A stretch of 64,000 nt of DNA from Mortierella alpina. Taxonomy: Eukaryota > Mortierellomycota > Mortierellomycetes > Mortierellales > Mortierellaceae. The notes beneath the pieces are model-generated. The model searched no databases. It was given only the letters and a program-made list of their open reading frames with translations, and had not been told where the DNA came from. The stretch covers positions 145,990 to 209,989 of the forward strand of contig JANATF010000023.1 of assembly GCA_029449245.1 (NCBI GenBank). The letters run 5' to 3'. A program made the translations under genes and the position numbers. Positions 32,455-46,023 of the stretch are shown in pieces (the stretch's first letter is position 1; every line of letters starts with the position of its first letter).

Positions 32455-35163
32455 CTAAGCCCAACACTCTTGCTGGAAACGACCTTCCTTTTCCACTAAG
32501 GTCAAGTACTTGTTTGCCTCCTCAATGGACATGTTGCCTTGGGAGGCAATGACTCTCTGGAGGGCTCTCGTGACATCGGCTGGCATCCTGTTGGAGCTTC
32601 CAGAAAGGAGAATGGTTCCACGCTGGTGATGGAGATAATTCCAGACCAAGACAGCCTGCTGCTCAATCAAATGCTGTACATACACTTTGTCCTCCTATTT
32701 ACAAACACGATGGGTATATGAGGGGGGAAAAGTCGAAAGTCAGTGAAACTGTTCACAGTGCTTCTGCTAACATGCGAGGTGCGAAGGTCAGGTGCGACTG
32801 TAGAGTTGTGAAGGCAAGCAACGTGTAAAACGTGTATGCGGATAGTAAGCGTCGTACCTGGTCGCGAGAGCAAGCAGCAAAGATCCTGAGTCGCCCTTCC
32901 TGTTCCAGCTGCTCCCACTCTTCCCGGTAATGATAGTCCATTTCCTGCTTTCTGCATCCGAAAAACAAGACATTCTCGGTCGCGCCTTGGACATAGATAC
33001 GGTGATGTAAGAAACTCCTCATAGGTGCCACTCCCGTTCCTAACAGATCAGGAAACCAGAAAATAAATATGAGAGCATCAGTGGGCGGAACCATATTCAG
33101 ACATTTCCAAACGGTCTGCCACTGGAGATTATGTAACTCACCTGGACCGATACATATCAGAGGTACAGAGGGGTCCTTGGGAAGCTTGAGCGTGCCTCGC
33201 TGGATTTTGATCCAAAACTGAGCAGTGGCCTCCTTTGCAGCTGGCTCTGAAGTCTCTGTCGACGTTGGAGTCGCAGCCTTGCCTTCAACATCCTCAGCAG
33301 CCTGAAGGCTCTTGAGCCACTTTGTGCAGACTCCTGTGCGCCATTTCCACAGCTTGGTCTTGTAATGGACAATCGCCACACATAACTCAATCTTCCACTG
33401 GAGATCTCCCTGCGGATTTTCTGCTGGTACATCTCCATTGGCTGTGTGGATCATACTGGCATCCTTGGTGCCATGACGCGATACGTCCTGCTTCCGCTGC
33501 TGTGTGTTGTGCTGCCGTTGTTGTTCTTGAACAAAGTCCAGGGGTGCAGAGGCGATCGAGAAACTGCGCGGCATGATCAGAGGGAACAGGTCCATGATAT
33601 AATTCAACGGCACCTTTACATCCTTAAAATCCTTGAGGACCTCAAAAATTGTTCTCTTCATTCGATGCGAATACGAATACAAATCATCCTGTCCCTCTGG
33701 AGAGACAAACTCTCTGAGCTTGTCCTTTTCGTCTTCATTAGAAGTAAAGTGGACCAAAAGCTGAAAGAAGCTGGTCCGGGGTGTGGTAAAGACATTAAGG
33801 TGGTTTGTCAGGAGCGAGCGCAGTGTCTGTCGGTGTGGGATATGCTTTGGAAGTCGGTGGTCAGAGAGGTTTTCGACGATCGTCAGTGGTTGATCCGCTA
33901 CAGTTGTCCAGTCATTGTACTCTAGAAACTCGTCCACGTCCTTTTTGAGATTGCATGGACGCATGTTGAGCACATCGCCAGGGTGATAGCCCGGAAAGAG
34001 AGGGTCGATGATCGATAGTTCCAGGTGGCGCACATCCTGAGAGTGCTTTTGATGTGTGATTCTGGTGTTTCGCAAGAGTGTGGCCAGGTACGATCCCGGT
34101 TCTCTGACAAGGTCCTGCTCGGCATTTGTCTGTTCAGGGTGCATGTCCGCGGCAGCGCTCGGTGTGGGATCCAGTACAAGACTGAAGCTGTTTTGAAAGA
34201 TGCGATCCTTGGGTATGATCGTGAGATGAGGTGGGATCGGGTACTTTTCTAATGCAGCCTTCCAGAGTCCTGTCAACCATGGGCCCAACGTCCCATCCAC
34301 ACTAACAAGGTCGTATGAAAGAGGGTGAGCAATCATGAAAGTTCCATTTAAAAGATACATGGGGTCTACGCCTTGATGCATAGGCTTACCCGAGATAGTG
34401 CTGGTCATCGGCGTATGCGGGTTCGTAGAAAGGAACGGCACCCAACTGCATGAGTCGTTTGTAAAGCTTCTTTGCGGGCCAGTTGAATCTAGTCGACAAA
34501 AGGATGCCAAGTGGTTTTTGTTAGTGTAACCATGAGCGAGCACCGATCTGCGAATCCCACTGCCCCATGCGGGAGGTAGGCAGAGGGGTCTTACTTGATG
34601 TAGGAAGAGTCGCCGAGTCCAAAGACAGTGTACTCCATATGATCGAGCGCATCGGCGGGGTGAGACTTTCGGAGGAGGAACTTCCAAAACTTTTTCATGT
34701 TGTCCGGCTCCTCGCCCTGGCCCGTCGTCGAGGCGATGAATACAACAAAGTGTTCACGGATCAATAGACTCTGTGGAAAGAAGGAAGAGACACCGGAGGT
34801 AGGAGGAAGGGTCAGGTCCACATCCAGTTATTCAGTTCCGTGCTATGGAGCACTGATCGCATACAGAGACACAGTAGTTTTCTCTTTTCGGTCCTGGAGC
34901 ACCCTTACTCGGTCATAGTCGTCCATGGCTGAGACGGAGGCGCTAAAGTGCATGCGACGGGCCTCCCGGGCAGCATTCTCGGCCACATCCTGTGCGCATC
35001 CAGTCTGCGAGCCGTAGAGGAAGAGGATCCGCCGAGGGTTATGGATCGAGATGTGCTCCAGGTGCCTGGGGTCGATGGGATCCTCAGCGTGCTGCTGTTG
35101 CTGCTGCTGGAGGAGGGGTTCACGGGTGTGCGCAGCTGCATTGTCGTTGTTGATCAGGCTCAT
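32455..35163 (-). CDS. TAH18: NADPH-dependent diflavin oxidoreductase (NDOR1/Tah18)
   Basis: Transfers electrons from NADPH through FAD and FMN to Dre2/anamorsin for cytosolic iron-sulfur cluster assembly. Six exons (34909-35163, 34595-34770, 34390-34488, 33142-34301, 32858-33039, 32455-32694) total 2112 nt, giving 703 residues, longer than the roughly 600 usual. The flavodoxin domain shows YGSQTGCAQDVAE (about 50-62), STTGQGEEPDNMKKFW and VFGLGDSSYIKFN. The FAD domain has PRSFSIASAP. The NADPH domain has IGPGTGVAPMRSFLHHR, assembled across an intron, then FFGCR and the family-typical C-terminus FQQECWA. Extra length comes from a Gln repeat near residues 19-24 and low-complexity inserts in the FAD domain (QEQQRQHNTQQRK; a Thr/Ser/Glu-rich stretch). 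It is head to head with the neurofibromin gene. Confidence 0.93.
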
Positions 35164-35779
35164 GGTTGCTAGGGTCTTGAAGCGAGCGAGAGCTGCGTTA
35201 CGATACTAGCTCCCGAGAGTAGGAGAGAAGGAGAGCGAGAGAAGAGCGGGAGACGGGAGGAATGGCAAGCAAGATTGGGGGTTGACGGGGGTGGAGTGAA
35301 ATGCGGGAAGGCGATGACTTTGAAGAAAAGCTTATCTGATCAAGCGGCATGTATATCCCACGGCTGCTGGCAGGGAAATACACATCCGGTCCCCTATAGT
35401 GATTGGACCACCTTGGTTTGACTCGTTTAGGGACAGGCTTCACTCTCCCCCCAGTGCTCCTCCTCGCTCCCTCTCTCCTTTTCTCTCTCTCTTTCACTCT
35501 CTCTCTCTCTCGCTCTCTCTCTCACCCGCTTTCCCATCTGTCCCCCGTTGTCCCATCCACTGTGTCGCCGCCCTCTCTGCCCAGCTCGCCCCTTCTCATC
35601 TTCTGCCGTCCTCCTTCGTGACCCTCGCTCCGCCTCGCCCCGCCGTGTCCACCCTCATCCCCAGCTCCCCATCCTCCTCTCGCCGGCTGCTCTTTTCATC
35701 ATCATCTGTATCGGCTGCAGCAGCCCATCCAACACAACCGCGTCTCTCGCTCCCCTCCCTCCCCCGCCATTAGCCCGCC
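35164..35779. promoter_or_regulatory. Divergent promoter NDOR1 / neurofibromin with CT tracts
   Basis: 616 bp separate the two start codons. The half nearest the neurofibromin gene is almost pure pyrimidine on the plus strand (CTCTCT runs at 35480-35525, then C/T-rich to 35770), which is typical of fungal leader and core-promoter sequence. No TATA box is evident on either side. Confidence 0.55.
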
Positions 35780-38700
35780 ATGCTCAACACAGAGGCAAAG
35801 CTAGTCATGTCCTTGATCAACAGGATCATCTCGAGAGTATGCTCCCCTTACTCAACGTCCCTTTACTGCTCCGTGGCGTCTGCGTCGCGGTGACTCGACA
35901 AGCTCCTTCATTCCACTCTACAAGCATACACACCATGCAAAGACACTACACAGCGCCACCAAAAAAAAACAAAAAACAAAACAAAACGACGAATATGCCT
36001 CCTCTTGAACGACCATTGTATCATCCTCTTCGCGGCACGGGCAACCCGCACTTAATTACAAAGAAAGGGCAGAGACAGTACTACTCGGGCGACTTTTAAC
36101 CTTTTTTTTATTTCCATCTATTATTTTCCCGTTAGCTACCGTATAATGGGCGACCTCTTGAGAGCATAGAGATGGACCCACTTATCCAGCAGTCGATCGT
36201 CTCTTTGGTCGAACTATCGCGCTATCGCCTTGGCCTGATTTGTCTTCAGCTCGTACAACAGCTCGAGAACATCTCAAAGGTAAGCATCAAGCTTCGTGAG
36301 TTTCTTGCTCAAACGGGCAAGCCAAGGCGAACAGACTTTTCGCTGTTTTCGGGACAACATCACGGCGCAATGCGCGTCAACCGGGTGGTCTCTTGGAAAG
36401 AAGTGGATTGGCCATGGACAATGAGAGATGGAGGGAACACACTCTACGCGGTTTTGGCTCGACTAGCTGCTCTCTATTGTTATTACCTCCTCTCGGTTTA
36501 CAATGTGATGAGCCTATGCCTTCGACACAAGAAAGACATCTGTTCTAGTATTGAGAGAAGGGGCTCTCAAAAGAGCTCGCTGGTCTGTTTAGGGTCTCGG
36601 CTTGAAGAAAATAGCCAGGGACTATGCTGGATGCAGTACGCAAGTCAGAGTACTGGAGCGCAAGCTGATAAAAAAAAAAAAAAAAAAAGAGAGAGAAAAT
36701 AGAGGTCAATGTCGTCCACCACTCTAACCTGCTCTCTTTTTGTTTGGCTCTTCTTTTTTTCTTTCCTGTATAGCAAAATGGCATGGTGCTGGAGGAAGTT
36801 GTGCCGTACGATGTGATGCAGTCGCAGCTTTTTGTGCTCAGGATCTTGTCGCAGTGTATGGAGGCGCACTGGAAAGCATATAGAGAACAACTCACACAGC
36901 ATCTGAGGGAAACAAGCGACCAAGACTCGGAGAGTGCCACCATGCGCGACGGCGTATGCTTCAACGGGTCCATCACCGACACCGCTGTCTCGTCCTCCAT
37001 CACAGCCATTGCCGCCGCACGCCACGCAGATCCACCACCACTCGACGATGGTTTGGCAAAGTATGTGCTCAGTGTGCTGACTCGGTTCCTGCATGACGTC
37101 CCCACGGGCGAAGATCCCGAGGCCAAGGCAGAAAGCACAGCCAACTCCAGCAGCAACAACAGCAGCAGTAGCAAGAGCAAAAAGGGTGCAGAAACAGAAA
37201 GTGCTCCTATCTCTGCACACAACATTGCTAATATCCAGGAAGCAGAGCTCTCCAACGAGATTTACAAGACGGCGGGCAGGATCCTGTTCTACATCAGCGC
37301 CTCCAACTGGCCCATCGTCTTTGCACGACTCAAAGCGAGAATTCAGCATCTGTCAACAACAAATGACGACTGGCCCGAAACAGCAGAACTCAAGCTTTTG
37401 GAAACCGCGAGCTTGAACCAACGCAGGCTGGGGCAGGTCTTGACTGGTAAGCTCAAAGTCTTTTGAATCGTATTCGGGCATGACACGTCTATTGGTTCAT
37501 GAAGAGTAACAGAGAGCGTCTCCTGTTTAATTAGAATTGCGATCGACGTTTCTGCACCTCAAGCGATCTGCTCAGACGGTGATGGGTCAGGTCCTCCACA
37601 AAGCCATCTGGAACTGGATCGAGGTGTTCCCATCGGAATTCGTGCTACTCTGTCAGACTCAGAAGCGAATGGAGGGAGAGCCTCACATCCTCTTTGATAT
37701 CTGCCACTCACTCGCCACAGACAACAAGCGCAGGATACACTTTTGGCCCTTGCAGACCATGTTGCTCATCCTCTGCCCAGACATCCTGCTGAGCGCAGCC
37801 ATGAATGACAACAGGAGTAATATGTCCAAGAAAGCCCAGTTCCTGGAGGCTCTCAAAAAGTCTTTGAGGAACAAGAGTCTCATGGAGATTGCTGGACTGT
37901 GCTACGTCGACGTCTGCAAGGCATCTACATACGTTTCCAAGAATGATACCTCGGCTCTCCGTCATATGGTCCCGGAAATCGAGAATGAGCTCAAGGTAAG
38001 AGGGCGCAAATGATACAAAATGATGAGAGTGGGGCAGCACGTATAAAGTAAGACAATTTGGAGATATTCAACATGATCGCTTCTTTTCAATATGATCTTT
38101 CTCCAACAGGAGCTTCTGTTCACCCCAGAAAAGCCCTATATGGATACCGAGGGGACGATCGATAAGGCGACCATGTCCGCCTGCTTAACTGCGCTCTACC
38201 GTCTGAACCCTCGACACGTCATCCACTCGCTCATCCCTGAATGCTCGGGTGACAAAGCGCCAATTGCCTTCAAGTTGGTGCTTGTTACTTCCTTTTATAC
38301 CATCGCTTCAGAGGAGGACCGTCTTCCCTGGAACCCTTCGATTCAATTGGCAACCTCTGCTTTGGGAGCACCGCTGCGCAAGATGTTTGCAGAGAATGTT
38401 GTCCGCGAGCGGGCAGCAGATATCATTGCCAAGAAGGTGCTCATCGATCGGAAACTTAAGAAGCACTTGGTCGACACTGCCAGGGACAAGCAGGAACTCA
38501 TTGTTTACCTCTTGAAAATGTACCAAATCGACCCCGCACTGGCAGTTGCTGTAAGTTGAAGTGAATAGGCTGACCTTCTTATCTTCGCGACAAACGTATC
38601 TCTGTCTCGGTAACAGAAAATCATTTAACATGCCGATGGTCTTGAATTAATAGACGGAAACTCCAGAGACTGTCGAAGAAGAGATTCATCAGCTGTTGAA

Positions 38701-41700
38701 GGGCCTTCTCCTCTGCTTGAATGAATCACACATGGGTATCCGTACAACGGCGGGCGAGGTCCTCCTTCAACTCTTTGATTTGAGGATCATTGAGCGATGG
38801 GGCTCCGGCGCCAACCTCATGGTCACATTCTGGAATCTGAGTTCCGACGTCATTATCTCGATTGCGCGACAGCTGATGGAGCTCAAGTGCGCAGATGAAA
38901 AGACTCGATTCCTACTGGAATTACTTCAGCAACTCATGTCTCGACGCAACATCTTTTTGAAGGATCACCAGGTAACCATTCTGCAGTTCATGTTTTTGTT
39001 GTTGAAAGAGTCAGTCGAGGTGGAGAGATGTATGTTACTGGCCCTGACTATTCGATTTGCTAACGCCCCGCTGCACACTGCTCCTTGCTCCATGATAGGA
39101 TCTGGCCATTGCTTGTCACGATATTCCCAAGCGCTTCGCCACAAGCGTCGCTCTCGAGATTGCGCTGCTGATTCTCATTTGTGCGCCAGACCAGGATATC
39201 TGCACCATGGCGGTGAACTGCATCAGTCTACTGTGTGAGGAAACGGTCATCACACAGGAGGTCGTTAACCCGAGCATTGGACAGCTCTCACTACTGGAGA
39301 ACATTGACGTGTACATGGAACTCTCGGCCCCTAGTGCCGTTGTCGCTGGTAAGTTGCTATTGCATAGGTCGACGAGATATGATGTCGCCCAGACTATTTG
39401 CAAATGTATGCTCACGTACTTCTTGTTTTTTTCCATGCGGGTTTAGGCCGTGTTTCCCAGCAAAAGCGCCTTCGCAGGATCATCCGTCAAATCTCGCAAC
39501 CAACGCCAGGAAATTTGGGTGCTTGGGAGGAGGCTTATCGTCGGTGGAAGAACGTTACTGTTTTCTGGACCAAGGATGAGATTGCCTTTTACGAAAATAT
39601 GGAGCCTTTGGAGAAGAGCCGTAATGCAAAGAGGTCAACAGCACTTCCACCACCACCCAAGGGTGGCTTCGTGATCGACCTCTCGGACTCGCGCAATGCT
39701 GAATGGCAGAACTTTACGGGATTTCTTGCTGCCCTTGCAGGTGCCTCTCTCCCCTCGAATTCAGTGCCACGGACGAACGCCTCTGGGGAAAACTTTCGCC
39801 GGTCTTCTGTTGCAGAGACGAAAGGCGCTCAGGCAAATGTTGAGCGATACATGCTCGACATGGTCCAGTTGCTTGTCAATGAGCAGGTCTTTGTTCGGGA
39901 TGTAGTCAAGCAGACCCTTGGATCTGAACTCTCGCCAGCGTTATACCCTGTCCTCTTCAAGCAGTTGATATATGTGGTGTCGCGCTTCTTTGACAGCCAC
40001 GGCGAGCCTCTCTGCACAGATCAGTACACCATGTTTGTCGATCAGGCCATCTCGGTGCTCAAGCTGGTGCTAGACCGCATGTCGACTCCTGCCGATTCAA
40101 TCTTTTCGGTCGACTTTGGTGCGTTGGTCCTTTATTTCGCACGCTACCTGCATCGTCTAGGACACAGTCTGAATGGCCTCCGCGTCAAGATCAAGATGTG
40201 CCAACTGTGCGAAACGCTCATGCAAAAGAAGGAGTACATCAGTCTTCGGCAGGAAATTCGCCTGAGGAATAAGATGGTGGAGGTCATGATTGAGTGGACT
40301 TCGGACTTTTCACTTGTAAGTTGTGCTGAGGAACTATATGAGGTGAACTATGCATGTTAAAAAAAAAAGACATACTAACCATTCGCAATTTTCGAACCGT
40401 TGCAAACAGCCTACTGAAATGCCGTCATACGTGGAGGAGAAGGATGACCCAGCCAACAACGGGCGACTCTATCGTGACCTTGATCTTGCCTGTATGAAGT
40501 CGATTGTTGCACTGCTGTACCAGCTCCCATTGCAGCCCTACGAAACAACTCACGACACGGATATGACCCAGATCCGCTCGGCCATTTTTTACCGTTACTT
40601 CAACTTTTTCCTCAAGTTGTTGAACAGGTGCCGTGTACTGGAATACATCGAGTCCGGCCCCTCATACCACAAACAGAACAATGAGGATCTGGCACTGCTC
40701 TTTGCCAAATCCAAGGCCATTGTCCGTGACTTGGGTCCGCTCAAGGAATACACCATCAAGGCGCTCTCTAACATGCTGAGCGCCAACATCGAGACGGGAT
40801 TGAACTATTCGCTCTCAATGGGATATCATGAGGATGATAGGACAAGGACGGCATTCATGCAGGTGCTGACTAACATTCTCAAGCAAGGAACCGAGTTTGC
40901 GGTGCTCTCGGAGAGTGCGATGGAGGATCGATATGAAAAGTTGATCGATCTCATTGCGTCGCCCGACCTGACCTTGGTGCTTTCCCTGTGCCAGGTGTGC
41001 CCTGTCAGTGAGATTGATGACTTGGCCATTGTTTTGTTACACGTGTTTGAGAGCCGCGGTCTTGCCATGCCTTTACTGAAGGCCATCATTATGAAGGAAG
41101 TGCGGGAGACAGGTGAGTTATCCCAGTGATAAGATGGTCTGACATTGTCGTCCCTTATAGCCTTGAAAGATGCTACAGCTTGCTAACATGAGAAGCCTCC
41201 TTTTTTTTTCTCCTTCTGTCCAGGCGAGTCGGAGTTGTTCCGCAGAAACTGCATGGCGACACGATTACTGACAGTGTTCGCCAAGATCAATGGAGCAGAA
41301 TACCTCAAGAGCACTTTGCAGCCTCTGCTCAATGCACTGATGGTTCTTCCTCAGCAAGGATCTTATGAACTGGATCCCACGCGTCTTGGTCCGGATGAGG
41401 ACGTCAATATCAACGTCGAGAACCTCAAACATATGGCCCAGCTCTTCTTAGACACCATCACGGACTCGGCCTCCAATGTCCCAAGCACGTTCCGGGAAGT
41501 GTGCTGGTACCTTTCTCAGGCTGTGGGCGAGCGTTTCCCTGACGCAAAGTTTACGGCCGTCGGAGGCTTCATCTTTTTGAGATTCCTTTGCCCTGCAATT
41601 GTGGCTCCGGAATCCGATGGGTTGATGCAGGCGCCTGTGGAAAATACCAAGGTTCGCCGTGGACTGTTGCTGATCACCAAGGTCATCCAAAACCTCGCCA

Positions 41701-44700
41701 ACAACGTTCTCTTTGGAGCCAAGGAGCCCTTCATGATCACTCTCAACACATTCTTGACGTCCAACATCCACAAAGTCACCCGGTTCTTGGGCAACATTTC
41801 CACGCCTCAGCAGTTGGAGCCAGCATCAACTGATCCTGCTCATTATCGTGCGATTGAAGTGGGCGACCGGTCATCACTGCATCGCCATCTGGTGCTGAAC
41901 CTTGAGAGAATGAGCAAGGACTTGACCATGAAGACTTCTGCAGAGCTGGAGGAGGATAAGACTTACTTGGTGACCAAGCGGTCGTTTGACACGCTTTCGA
42001 CCCTGCTCGCGCAATTGGGACCACCGCCAGAGCGTCACCGTCGGGATGTTGTACCTGTCACGCTGAACACTGCACCCAACATCCATCAATACCACGAGTT
42101 CATGCGCAAGAATAGAGGACGGGCCATGGATAATGTGCTCAAAGACGGAGTCTTTTACGAAGGAGGACTTTCAAAGGAGCGTCGACCGGTCTTTTACTTT
42201 GTCATGCGCAAGCTGTCTCTGGACAATGTTGATCTCGAAACGATCATGTACCGTATCTTCTTGGTACGTACTCTTGATGTGTTTATATTCTCGTCGTTCT
42301 TTGCTATTTGGCTGACGTTTCCACGCTCTGCTTACTAACTCTGTGTAAATATACATACATGTTCTTTTTTATTCGACTCGCAGCTGTTAGAGCCCGTTGC
42401 AAACAAGTCGTTTGATCTTGTTGTCGATGTGACAGGATTCGGCACATCCAACGAGATCTCGGATCACAACATCAGTCAGTTCCTGCAGCTGTTGCCCACA
42501 GAGACAGCGATCGGTCTCTGCAACCTGTACTTTGTGAACGTGAACACGGCTTTTAGGAGGTACACAAAGTCGCTCTCCCGCCAGTTGACGGGCAGGATCG
42601 CCAAGCGCGTCATCTTCCCCTCCAGTATCATCGAGCTGAACGAATACATTGCGCCCTCGGAGCTTCGTTTGCCGAAGTCGACAACCTCACTGGAGGCCGA
42701 TGCCAACATCAGCATTGTGGGAGTCAACAAGCTGACGCCTGGCTCGCCACCTTCGCCAGTCCTCTTCAAGATTGGCCACGAGGTCATCCAGATTGTCATG
42801 CAAAAGAAGCAGGAAATCTTTGTAGGGATGAGTTGTCAGTACAACGATGTCTATCACATAGGCGAGATCGACGACATTTCAAAGGCGCACAGTCGGGGCG
42901 ATGACGGCGAGTTCTTTATCATTTACGAGGACGGAACCTTGTCCATGACTTTTACCAGCCCTAAGCGCGATCAGATCATCTCGGCAGTCGCCAAAACAAA
43001 ACAGCGGTTCCTGTCATCCAAACCCGCCAACTACAGTGCTCGAGTGATCCGTCCCAACGACGTGCCTGGAACTCTTCTCACGATGTCCATGTTCAATTTG
43101 TCCAGTCTTGACTCTGCACTACGCCTCGCATCGTACAATCTGCTATGCGCGTTATCGGATACGTTCAAGTTCGACACTGGCAACCAGCTACTGAGTGCCA
43201 AGGGTCTCTGCATCCCCACCAACAACGCGCCATTTATCCGCAGGATGAGTGAGATGCTTGCAAGGACGGAGAGCCATTTGACCCTGGAGTTCTTGACAGA
43301 GTGCTTTGTAGGGTTTCAAAAGACCCCCAAGGCTCTAAAGCCTCGCTGCCTTGAATTCGTTTCGCCTTGGCTCTCAAACCTGGCAAAGTACTGCCGAAGC
43401 TCGAGTGACAACCATGCAGGATTCGCAAAGACAAGGGAAATTATCAAGGCACTCATTGAGATGACTGTGAATGAGCCCGAGATTTACGGAGCGATGCAGG
43501 ACATCATTTGGAGCAGGGTCGAGGAGATTGATGCGTTGGTTGTCCTAGTGCTGGATCTGTTCATTACCGAATCTATGGACGGCGGCATTGGGTCTGTGGA
43601 GGCCGAGAAGCTGGGCGACACGCTTGTGACGTTATCTTCGGTTTCCATCAGCGGCAAGGTTATCTCGCGCTTGCGTAAGGTCATTTCCAAGACAGGACTC
43701 AAGCCCATGCGTCAATTGACGGATCACTCTTCCTGGACCGAGATTGGTGTCCTTGTCCGGTTCTGCATGAACCTGTCCTTTAACGATACCAAGGACGTTC
43801 TCAACTTCCTGCCCGAGGTCTGTCATATTGTCACGCTTCTGGTGGCGGCGGGTGCTTCGGTCGTGCGTTCTGCTGTCCATGGCATGGTCACCAACATCGT
43901 CCAAGCCTTGGCGACAACAGTACCAGCAAGCGAGCCTAATCACTCAAAGCTGATGGATCTGTTGCAAGAACTCTCCGAAAACAAGTTCAGGATGCTGTTC
44001 GGATTGTCTCGCTCATACAGCAACTCTTATGTGATCTCTCCCGAGACTCTGAAGGACTTTAACGAGCCCATGCCCCTCTCCTGGCTCGAGAACATTTGCA
44101 AGGCTCTGATGGACGTCATTGAGCTTGGATCGCCCTCGAATGGTAACTCTTTCGGAATTGGCTGATTATCATGGCGAAACACGTGTTTGTATAATACGCT
44201 ATTTGCTGTTGTTCACACCAAAACTCACACTGCGCTGATGTACTTTTAATAGATGCTGCAAACGCTGCGAGAGCACGCTGGATGGGTTTGGTCACTAGTA
44301 CTGCATTCCAGTTCAATCCTGCGATCCAGCCGAGGGCATTTGTCGCGTTGGGATGTCTGGCACGGGAAGAGGTTGACGACGATCTGTTATACCAGATTCT
44401 GGTCGCTCTCCGAGGAGCACTTGCCATGTTTGTCGAGTCGGACTACAATCTGATCATGAGCATTGTGATGTGTTTGACCAACATTGCGGCCAACCTCCCA
44501 GCAGAGTCGCGATACCTTCAGCATATGTTCTGGCTGGGTCTCTCGATCGTTGAGATTGGCCATGTGCCTCTCTTTACATGCGCTCTGGAGCTGTTGCAGG
44601 CCGTGCTTAAAGTGCTGGACGCGCAAGGATTCTTTGTGCACGAACCATTAGACGAGGTGCTACTGAGGGCGCGCATTCCGCTCTTGGACGTGACGAGGGA

Positions 44701-45548
44701 TCTTGACGAGTCGATTGGACTGAATTTCGAGACGCACTTTTCGTTTGGTGTTGCAGGTGCGCTTCTTAAGGGACTGAAGCATCCTTCGACAAAGACCATC
44801 ACGACGGACGTGCTGCGCTTGATCCTTCAGATTTCGGTCAAGGGCACGACACCGGATGTGGTCGACGTTCGGGTGATGGGATACCTTGCGGCGTTGTTGC
44901 CCCAGGCAGCCAGGAACATGGAGCTCAAGGAACTGTTGCAAATGGTCGGCATTACGTCCATGGAGGTGAACAACACGGCTTTGAACGACACGTACTACAA
45001 GATGTTTGACTACCTGGTCATTCCCGACAACACGACTGGACTGCTGTTAGTCACACTTGTGGTGACGATGCTGCAGAATGCCGAAACAGAGTCCGAGAGA
45101 CTCTTCCTGTATGCATTCCTGGCCGAGGCAGCGGTGGCCCTGCCCGAGGTTTTCGCGCTAGTGTAAGTGGTTTTGAAACAAGAGCAGTTTTCCTCTCTTT
45201 GCTCTGACTTTTTTTTTTGTTATGACTACCATTTGTTGACACTATTTCGTTTGCCTTTCTAGTTACGAGGCGTTGTTGCCAAAGATGAACCAGATCATCA
45301 ACAGCTCCCAGATTGTACCAATTATCGATGCGGTGCAGTCCATTATCTTTGCAGTGGTCGCTGACCCCGTTCTCAGCGCTGCTGCAGCCAACACGCAAAA
45401 AGCCAGCCAGCTGGCGTACCTGACAGAGCTTGGATTCGCAGGACTCATGGACACTGGGGCACCAGGGTTCAACCCCAGCAACGGACGACCCACCGTGCAC
45501 AAGCACGCGGTCCTTGTGAGTGAGCTCGTCGAGCGAATCATTCAGTAG
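35780..45548 (+). CDS. Neurofibromin-type Ras GTPase-activating protein (NF1/IRA family)
   Basis: A negative regulator of Ras that stimulates GTP hydrolysis. Thirteen exons were assembled: 35780-35836, 36136-36279, 36774-37446, 37535-37995, 38110-38550, 38654-38971, 39099-39348, 39447-40315, 40410-41112, 41224-42263, 42384-44142, 44253-45162, 45263-45548. They total 7911 nt, giving 2636 residues, close to human neurofibromin (about 2820). The N-terminal block KAIWNWIEVFPSEF, WPLQTMLLILCPDIL and VCKASTYV parallels the human protein. The RasGAP domain starts near 1170; the arginine finger is Arg1312 (ELFRRNCMATRLL), and FLRFLCPAIVAPE forms the central motif. A Sec14/PH-like lipid-binding module follows (about 1610-1860: RPVFYFVMRKL, FDLVVDVTGFG). 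HEAT-like repeats fill the rest. A Gly/Ser/Asn-rich linker lies near residues 190-205. Introns are 80-500 bp; the first exons are the least certain. Confidence 0.93.
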
Positions 45549-46023
45549 AACAGGAGCAGGATGGCACGTTTTGCTTGTTACATTACATCCATACATACAT
45601 AATACACTTTCAACCTCAACGTCTTTCAATGGCCATGCATGGTCGATGTCGTGGCGTCTGTCTGTTGAGCAGGGTCCACATGGAGCGGAATAGGGGATCC
45701 GAAACATGCGGTTCTTTGGGTCATATGCAAATCGACAGTGTGCAGCGCCCCATGTGTCTTGAGTGGACTTGGCGTGGGTCACACTCCTTTTTTTTTTTCT
45801 TTTCTCGAGCACAGAGAGACAGGGGTGCAGCAGCATGCACCAGAGCATTCCAAGACCATTCGCTGACTGAAGTCCGCTACTGCCTCGCCTCGCTCTTCAA
45901 GGGTGCTGTGAACTCGACCTCCTTGATCTCCTATCTCTCGATCCGCATGAGTAGAGACTATCGACTGACAATACTGACAAGTTTGAGGTTTTATTCGCGA
46001 TCTGTGCTCCGGTCCATGCGTCA
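45549..46023. other. Convergent 3' intergenic region (neurofibromin / UBC7)
   Basis: 475 bp between the stop codons of two convergent genes. It should contain both 3' UTRs and polyadenylation sites. A T11 run lies at 45787-45797 and CATACATACAT at 45589-45600. No gene is seen. Confidence 0.55.
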
